From Welwitschia mirabilis (lineage: Eukaryota > Gnetophyta > Gnetopsida > Welwitschiales), in assembly GCA_051453625.1 (NCBI GenBank), contig JBOZIK010000001.1, forward strand, positions 289,098,861 through 289,138,863: a stretch of DNA of 40,003 nt, written 5' to 3'. The notes under the pieces are model-generated. The model saw nothing but the letters and a program-made list of their open reading frames with translations. It was not told the origin of the DNA and did no database searches. Position numbers and translations under genes: made by a program. Each line of letters starts with the position of its first letter. The first letter of the stretch is position 1. Shown here one piece after another: positions 34,351 to 40,003 of this stretch.

Positions 34351-36379
34351 TGAGACATGTTAGTTGATATAGGTATATATGTTATTTGTTTTGTGTCCAT
34401 TGTATAGGCTTTCATGGATTTGAATAATTTATGCATTTATTTTCTGATGAATGATGGTTTTCTTTATGCAAGGCTTAGGCCCTAGACATCTGTTTTACGA
34501 ACCAGTGAGAATATTATGTTATATTGAACAGAATGATACCAAAGTATAAACCAAATGGGAGACTACTTTCTACATTAAGCAGGCACAGACAGAACTTCCC
34601 ATGGTACTTTCAGTAGCTGAGGAACCTTCAAGATTGATCCCGAACAAGATAATCAGAGTGAATTCTGGCATATATGAACAAGGTTGGTTCCATAAAACAT
34701 CAGCTGTAAGTACAACAAATAAAAAGTTTAATGTCGAGGGTCCTTTAGGTTGAGATAAAAGCATAAGGAACAGTCTAGAGCCATTTTTTTAACTTACAAA
34801 GAAAGAACTGCAAAGAATGTCAACATGACTTTCCAGGAAGTATCAAAACTAAAACTCTAAAAGCTCTGGATTTAGAACCCAAACATGCCTTCATGACTGA
34901 GTGGTTGTTGGATCATCAGTCAATGGCAATAATAAAAAATGTAAAAAGCCTACATTTCTTGTAATAGTTTTTGTTGAAGCTCTTCTCCTTTTGCATGTGT
35001 GTCCTCATTTAACATTGTTTTACACACTCTTAAATACTATTGCTGCCTCTTGAGGGCACAAGTTACATGCTATGCTCCAGCCCGGTTGCCCCTTTTGTTT
35101 TGTGAAGATCGATTCCCTTATGATAAATTAGCTTTTGTTTGTGCTATTGGTCATTTCTTCCTCTTGTTATAGGGGACATTCCCACTCTATCTGCAACAAA
35201 ATGTTAATGCACTTTTTGCAAATTCAGTTTTACAAGGCAAACACGTTTTTCAGATGAAAAGATTTTACATTTAAAACATTGCAGTAGTCCTGCGAAATTA
35301 ACAGAGATATAATAAAGAGGATCAGAATGATTTACCAATAAATTGAGAATCAACAGATGAATACTAACACAAATCTGAAGAAGAGAAAAACAAGGGAAAT
35401 AACATGAAAGCAGCATAGGCAATGATCTTTAGTTAACCAAGAACAGAGATTACAAGCAAAGACAAACACCACGAGCTGACGTTTCCAAACAATAACCCTT
35501 ACAATGGAGACCAATCGCTCTCCTACTTACACCTGTACCACAACCTACTAAGTAGTAGGTTTCTATGGATAAACTTACAAACCTTAGAAAAGTCAAAATT
35601 TATTTTTGACACATGCCCTAAATATACTATAAAACAAAAGAATCTAATAACCCAAAGTGACTTAATTAAAAAGGTCACTTTTACAGCATTCTAGAGGTTA
35701 CAATTTTAAATGACGAACAAGAGCATAAAAATATGGATTTGCTATCACCAATATCTGAAACTTTGTAATTGGTACTTATGTTGTTGGGTGATGATGTGAT
35801 GACTACATAAAAAGGAAACTTGAAATCATCAGTACCTACTTAACCAGACAACAATGTAGACCTTATTCTCCTAAATCTATCACTACTTGATTATTGCCTA
35901 GTGATGATGTAGTGCTTGTCAACCTAAACTTGTTGCCAATTACTTGTTAGATGATGCGCAAGTAATGACCTCTCTTTGGAAACTTGACTCATTGCCATTT
36001 TCTATCAACTAGTAACTATATATCAATGGTTTCTCTAAGTAGTCGCTAGCTAGAGCTCGTTGCTGGGAGGACACCTAGCAATGGTGCATTAAACTACAAA
36101 ATTTGACTTCAATGGCCATTTTTAACTTATTTGATTTTGCTTTTCCTTTACTCTCTTTTGACACCTAGTAATTGCTACATGATATGATATAGGGTTATTT
36201 CCTTTGTATTAAAGATAAGTCTTAGCACTTCATTATTGCATGGTTTTAGAGTACCCTCTTTCATCTTTCTACATCCTTTGAAATTCTGGTTCTTTTTCTT
36301 TAAAGTGGGACATTTGTTTTAGATAGGTAGAGGGGAGGAGAAGTGCTGACTATTTCTCTTTTCCTTCTCCTTTTAAATT
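34351..36379. other. Unassigned DNA, probably intron 3 of the L18a-like gene or intergenic
   Basis: No final exon of the L18a-like gene (a hydrophobic segment plus short tail) and no transposon domain was seen. Small open frames on the minus strand (34570-34764, 35204-35422) show nothing recognisable. Confidence 0.45.
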
Positions 36380-36550
36380 TCTTTAGATGGCTTCTAGTCA
36401 ACTAAAATAATTAAAAGAGGTAAGAGAATCTTCTTTAGCGTCACAAAGGATTTACAACCCAAAAGAAGGAACAAGAGATGACGTTGTAAGGAAGAGTAGA
36501 GGAGGAATGCTTTAATGAGTGCCTCCTTTATCATCGAGTAAACTTTTAAG
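36380..36550 (+). pseudogene. Decayed ORF, left part, split by the hAT insertion
   Basis: An ATG near 36387 opens M-A-S-S-Q-L-K and continues with several stops towards the insertion point. Removing the hAT element joins it to the sequence at 38420, which continues in a coding-like way. The family is not recognised; an old retroelement ORF is the likeliest source. Bases 36543-36550 belong to the target-site duplication. Confidence 0.4.
36543..36550 (+). repeat. Left 8-bp target-site duplication of the hAT element
   Basis: CTTTTAAG, identical to 38412-38419 and immediately outside the left end. The match extends one further base (A) if the last base of the element is counted. Confidence 0.82.
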
Positions 36551-38411
36551 TAGGGTAGCATGATTCTTTATGTCAAGGTGAGCCACTTACATGTCAATGA
36601 CTTACTCAAGCTTGGTGAGTCACTCTCTTTGACTCAATACGCCGAGTCAAAGTGAGTTTTGTCTTTAATTTAAAAAAAGCATAGTTAGATGGATTGGAGC
36701 AAATCATGGAGCGTTTTTTTGATTAGGAGATTCCAGATCGCTGAATCGCTCTGGATCGTTTTATGGATTGCCGCAGATCGCATAANNNNNNNNNNNNNNN
36801 NNNNNNNNNNNNNNNNNNNNNNNNNNNNNNNNNNNNNNNNNNNNNNNNNNNNNNNNNNNNNNNNNNNNNNNNNNNNNNNNNNNNNNNNNNNNNNNNNNNN
36901 NNNNNNNNNNNNNNNNNNNNNNNNNNNNNNNNNNNNNNNNNNNNNNNNNNNNNNNNNNNNNNNNNNNNNNNNNNNNNNNNNNNNNNNNNNNNNNNNNNNN
37001 NNNNNNNNNNNNNNNNNNNNNNNNNNNNNNNNNNNNNNNNNNNNNNNNNNNNNNNNNNNNNNNNNNNNNNNNNNNNNNNNNNNNNNNNNNNNNNNNNNNN
37101 NNNNNNNNNNNNNNNNNNNNNNNNNNNNNNNNNNNNNNNNNNNNNNNNNNNNNNNNNNNNNNNNNNNNNNNNNNNNNNNNNNNNNNNNNNNNNNNNNNNN
37201 NNNNNNNNNNNNNNNNNNNNNNNNNNNNNNNNNNNNNNNNNNNNNNNNNNNNNNNNNNNNNNNNNNNNNNNNNNNNNNNNNNNNNNNNNNNNNNNNNNNN
37301 NNNNNNNNNNNNNNNNNNNNNNNNNNNNNNNNNNNNNNNNNNNNNNNNNNNNNNNNNNNNNNNNNNNNNNNNNNNNNNNNNNNNNNNNNNNNNNNNNNNN
37401 NNNNNNNNNNNNNNNNNNNNNNNNNNNNNNNNNNNNNNNNNNNNNNNNNNNNNNNNNNNNNNNNNNNNNNNNNNNNNNNNNNNNNNNNNNNNNNNNNNNN
37501 NNNNNNNNNNNNNNNNNNNNNNNNNNNNNNNNNNNNNNNNNNNNNNNNNTGTGCAATCCATTTTTTCTTGCTGATGTGAGAAATAGCTGAAATGTTTCCT
37601 TAAAAAAATCAGTTTTTTCCCCTCTTGAATCCATTTTCTTTGCTTGTTAAAGTGATTTTTTTGATGTGCAATTCGCATAATCGCGCAGATTGCGTTTTGG
37701 GTGATCCGCTGTGGAGCGCGATTTATTTTTTGGCACATTGTGATTCACATGGAATTGCAATCCTGTTCCGATTCATAGCGTTTTTCGTTGGAGCGTGATC
37801 TAGAATCGCGCGGATCGCAATTTCGATCCGCTCCCTACAACACGGAAACAAGGGGGGTTGACTCATGGCAAATGACTTGCAAGTCAGGTGAGTCAAAATA
37901 TTTTTTGGACTCTATGCATGAAATAAAGAGTCAAATTATCCTTTTTTTCCTTAATTTTTTCAACTTTTTGATAAGGGTCCCACACTTTATTAAAAAGTAA
38001 AATATGATTGTCAAGTAAATTTCAACACTCCATTTCACATTTTTGACATAATATTGGCTTCCTACTTATGTAATGATTGATTTTATGATTCCATAAAAAA
38101 TATTTATACTACACTTGGTTTTCTATATTTTTCATGTATAATGGCATCTAATAGTCATTTGAATTTGTTTGCCTCTTGTTGAAATGCATTGTAGTTTTCT
38201 ATACACTTAAGAACAAAATTCACCTATAGAACATTAATGTTGTGTGTTTTTTTCATCTTTTTTGTTTGACTCTTTTTTACTTTTTGACACTTTTGTCTAG
38301 ATAAAGTTAAAATTAAGCAAGTCCATGAGTCATGAGTTCCTCACGAGTTGTTAATCAAATTTTAACTTACTTAGCAAGTCACAAGTCATGAGTCACGATC
38401 ATGCTACCTCA
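36551..38411. mobile_element. Non-autonomous-looking hAT-superfamily DNA transposon
   Basis: The ends are inverted: the left end reads TAGGGTAGCATGAT and the right end, reversed, TGAGGTAGCATGAT (12 of 14 identical). The element is flanked by an exact 8-bp direct repeat, CTTTTAAG, at 36543-36550 and 38412-38419. An 8-bp duplication of the form nTnnnnAn and an end close to YAGGG are typical of hAT elements. Inside both ends are many copies of TGAGTCA/TGACTCA-like words and, nearer the centre, CpG-rich ATCGC/GATCG words, as in hAT subterminal repeats bound by transposase. The middle is a 764-N gap (36786-37549), so a transposase gene of up to that size cannot be excluded. None is visible outside the gap. 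Confidence 0.8.
36786..37549. other. Assembly gap, 764 N, inside the hAT element
   Basis: Long frames running through this gap exist only because of the Ns. Flanks do not overlap, so real sequence is missing. Confidence 0.97.
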
Positions 38412-38419
38412 CTTTTAAG
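38412..38419 (+). repeat. Right 8-bp target-site duplication of the hAT element
   Basis: CTTTTAAG immediately outside the right end, pairing with 36543-36550. Confidence 0.82.
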
Positions 38420-39013
38420 GAGGCTTTGTATCAGATTGACTCCAAAATGATCAAGAAAATTACCTCTCTTGGCTAGCAATGGATGACTGGAGTAAAAAGG
38501 CAATTCTACACTAAAGAAGTGAATGAACTATGTGTTAGTTTGGAGTGGGAAAGAATTGAAAGGAATGAGTTCCTCATTTCTTTAGTAGCAAGGTTTAGAG
38601 TGAAAATTGGAGTGGGCACAATTTCTCAAGTTCTCTCCATCTTTGAAAAAGTGAAGAAATTTACTCTATAATCCAACACTATTTCAGAGAGAAAGGACAT
38701 CATGAAGGTCCTTCTTGGTCACCCTGCGATGGATCTAGAAGGTATCAAATGAGATGTTCTTAATGAAGGATTGCACGTGGTCGTCAAGGCCATTTAAAGT
38801 AACATTGCCTTTGTGAATGGTAAATACCTTATAATACTAGCGTTGATCATTTTGGCAGCCATTGAGTCGCCTGAGGAAATATATTTGCATCCTTACATAT
38901 GGACAAAATTGGAGAAATTTATAATGTTCTTCAACTATCACATCTTCCTTAATTGTGCTTATTCAATAGAGTTATTTAGAGGTTTGTGTCCATTGTTAGT
39001 GATACTGATTTGA
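38420..39013 (+). pseudogene. Decayed ORF, right part, right of the hAT insertion
   Basis: In one frame, with a few stops, this gives E-A-L-Y-Q-I-D-S-K-M, then from 38483 a 62-codon open part containing W-E-R-I-E-R-N-E-F-L-I-S-L-V, and from 38813 another of 66 codons ending in a hydrophobic stretch. The long-range maintenance of one frame suggests a former coding sequence, probably of a retroelement, but no domain is recognised. It continues the ORF at 36380-36550 once the hAT element is removed. Confidence 0.4.
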
Positions 39014-39625
39014 TGACAACAAAAATGGTAAATACGAAGACTATTTAGAAAATGGGTATTGGTAAGAGAGACAGAGTAGGATAAATCAAAGTTAGGACAA
39101 GGGAATCGTCTAAAAGTCATCTTCCCAATTGCCCCTTATACCTTTGTCATTTCTTCCTCCATTCCATTTATGCAGGTACCTATAGTAGAATTTGTGGCAT
39201 GGAGGCTACATAAAAGGTAATATATGTGACATGAGAAAAGATCCATCAGGAGTTGTTTTAGACATGCAGGAGGGCTTCACGGAGTGTGCCTTTCATATGA
39301 ATAGACAACTTTGGGCACATCTGGACAGGGCCATGTGGGTTATCAATGCTTCCATTGGTGAGGTGGTCTCCAAAGTGGAGAAATTAGATCTTGGTGATTG
39401 ATAAGCAGGAGGTCTTAGAGTTGGAGGTACCCAATTTTGACAATGAGGATAAGAATGTAAAGATCAATCTACTTTGCATGTAAAGACCAATAACAACTAA
39501 AACTAATGCAAAGAAGAAAAGACCAGCACACAAGAATTTTATAGTGGTTCAACAACCTGCGTACTCCACTCTTCAGGGAGAGATAAATGATTCTCCTTCC
39601 CTGGTTCCTTTCAATCTCTTGAACT
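39014..39625. other. Unassigned DNA, probable retroelement debris
   Basis: A 69-codon plus-strand frame at 39192-39401 has no recognised domain. Near 39530-39560 'caagaattttatagtggttc' resembles a phrase common in plant LTR elements, but no LTR end could be set. Confidence 0.3.
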
Positions 39626-39770
39626 GATGATTTTCTGGCTGATCATCAACCCTTTACAACAAAAATGATTTCTGGCTTATCATCAACCCCTTACAATAGA
39701 GATGATTTTGGCTTATCATCGACCTCCTATAACAAGGAATCTTTTTTTGGCTTAGACTCAACCACAATAG
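39626..39770 (+). repeat. Tandem array of four ~36-bp units
   Basis: Units begin at about 39626, 39665, 39701 and 39736 and share 'gatgatttt-ggcttatcatc' plus 'acc-c-tacaa-a'. In the plus-strand open frame 39665-39871 they give a 12-residue pattern, [MD]-x-x-G-L-[SD]-S-T-x-Y-N-[RK] or close to it. This may be chance readability of a DNA repeat. Confidence 0.7.
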
Positions 39771-39946
39771 AAAGCAAGAAAGAGAATGCCTCAAGCACAT
39801 ATTTCACAAAATGTTCGCAGCAAACAGATAAATCAAATGTTGGTTTCTACGATAGAGAATATCCAATGTAGAATACTATCAATCCATTCACTAACTCTAA
39901 ATGTTGAGCTTTCTTATTTTTATAGCGAACACACATCAGATAGCTG

Positions 39947-39974
39947 TTGGAAAATATCAGATTGATATTTCCAA
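39947..39974. repeat. Short inverted repeat (hairpin)
   Basis: TTGGAAAATATCA and TGATATTTCCAA face each other across about three bases, with one unpaired A. It would form a stem of about 12 pairs. Function unknown. Confidence 0.55.
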
Positions 39975-40003
39975 GAAATCTTGAATTCAAATCCTCATTT
40001 ATT

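Noticed and set aside
36542-38419. Mutator-like element with a 9-bp duplication (ACTTTTAAG)
   Set aside because: A 9-bp repeat is readable, but assigning the extra A to the element gives equal-length 14-bp ends starting near YAGGG and an 8-bp nTnnnnAn duplication, which fits hAT better.
38813-39013. Hydrophobic plus-strand frame considered as the missing last exon
   Set aside because: The residues do not resemble the family's tail, and the frame continues a longer decayed ORF upstream of it.
1-40003. tRNA, rRNA or other structural RNA genes
   Set aside because: No cloverleaf or rRNA-like segment was recognised by eye. The A and B boxes found belong to repeated SINE-like units rather than to intact tRNA genes. 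A tRNAscan or covariance-model search would settle it.

Overview
This looks like about 40 kb of nuclear DNA from a seed plant with a large, repeat-filled genome. The sequence is very AT-rich (roughly 30% GC by eye). It holds degraded LINE, Ty3/gypsy and Ty1/copia-like remnants, SINE-like repeats and one hAT element. The only convincing host gene is split by a 4.9 kb intron packed with old transposons. A gymnosperm-type genome fits best, but the species cannot be fixed from the sequence alone. Nothing points to a prokaryote or an organelle. Most open reading frames here are chance or transposon remnants.

Layout. 1-3.7 kb: minus-strand LTR-retrotransposon debris, with a gag-like region, a tRNA-Asp-type primer-binding site at 1731-1752, a possible LTR edge, and two assembly-type duplications around N gaps. 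3.7-12.1 kb: AT-rich intergenic DNA with a 33-bp coding-like repeat (4828-4929), one SINE-like copy (5371-5560), weak retroelement traces and three gaps. 12.1-13.5 kb: a cluster of four SINE-like copies. 13.5-16.5 kb: nothing recognisable. 16.5-22.3 kb: a nearly full-length but dead L1-type LINE on the plus strand, with ORF1 zinc knuckles, endonuclease, reverse transcriptase and a zf-RVT tail, broken by two gaps with flanking duplications. 22.3-25.2 kb: a duplicated unidentified segment with a short tandem array, then a possible copia primer-binding site. 25.25-27.93 kb: a direct tandem duplication of a 1.3-1.4 kb unit whose right copy runs into the promoter of the gene. 28.1-33.7 kb: three exons of a plant '60S ribosomal protein L18a-like' membrane protein gene; the last exon was not found. 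Its second intron contains a Ty3/gypsy integrase fossil and a copia-like 3' end. 33.9-36.4 kb: an antisense gypsy reverse-transcriptase fragment and unassigned DNA, presumably intronic. 36.4-39.0 kb: a decayed ORF interrupted by a hAT transposon with 8-bp target-site duplications and matching ends. 39.0-40.0 kb: a short tandem array and a hairpin.

No coordinated gene system is present. The most biologically interesting feature is the promoter duplication. The copy next to the gene keeps about ten CpG sites that are all lost in the upstream copy, mostly as TG or CA, which is what methylation-driven decay of a silenced copy beside a protected promoter would leave. The most important practical point is that nine of the eleven N gaps are flanked by near-identical sequence, so several 'duplications' here are probably assembly artefacts (unmerged haplotypes or missed overlaps).
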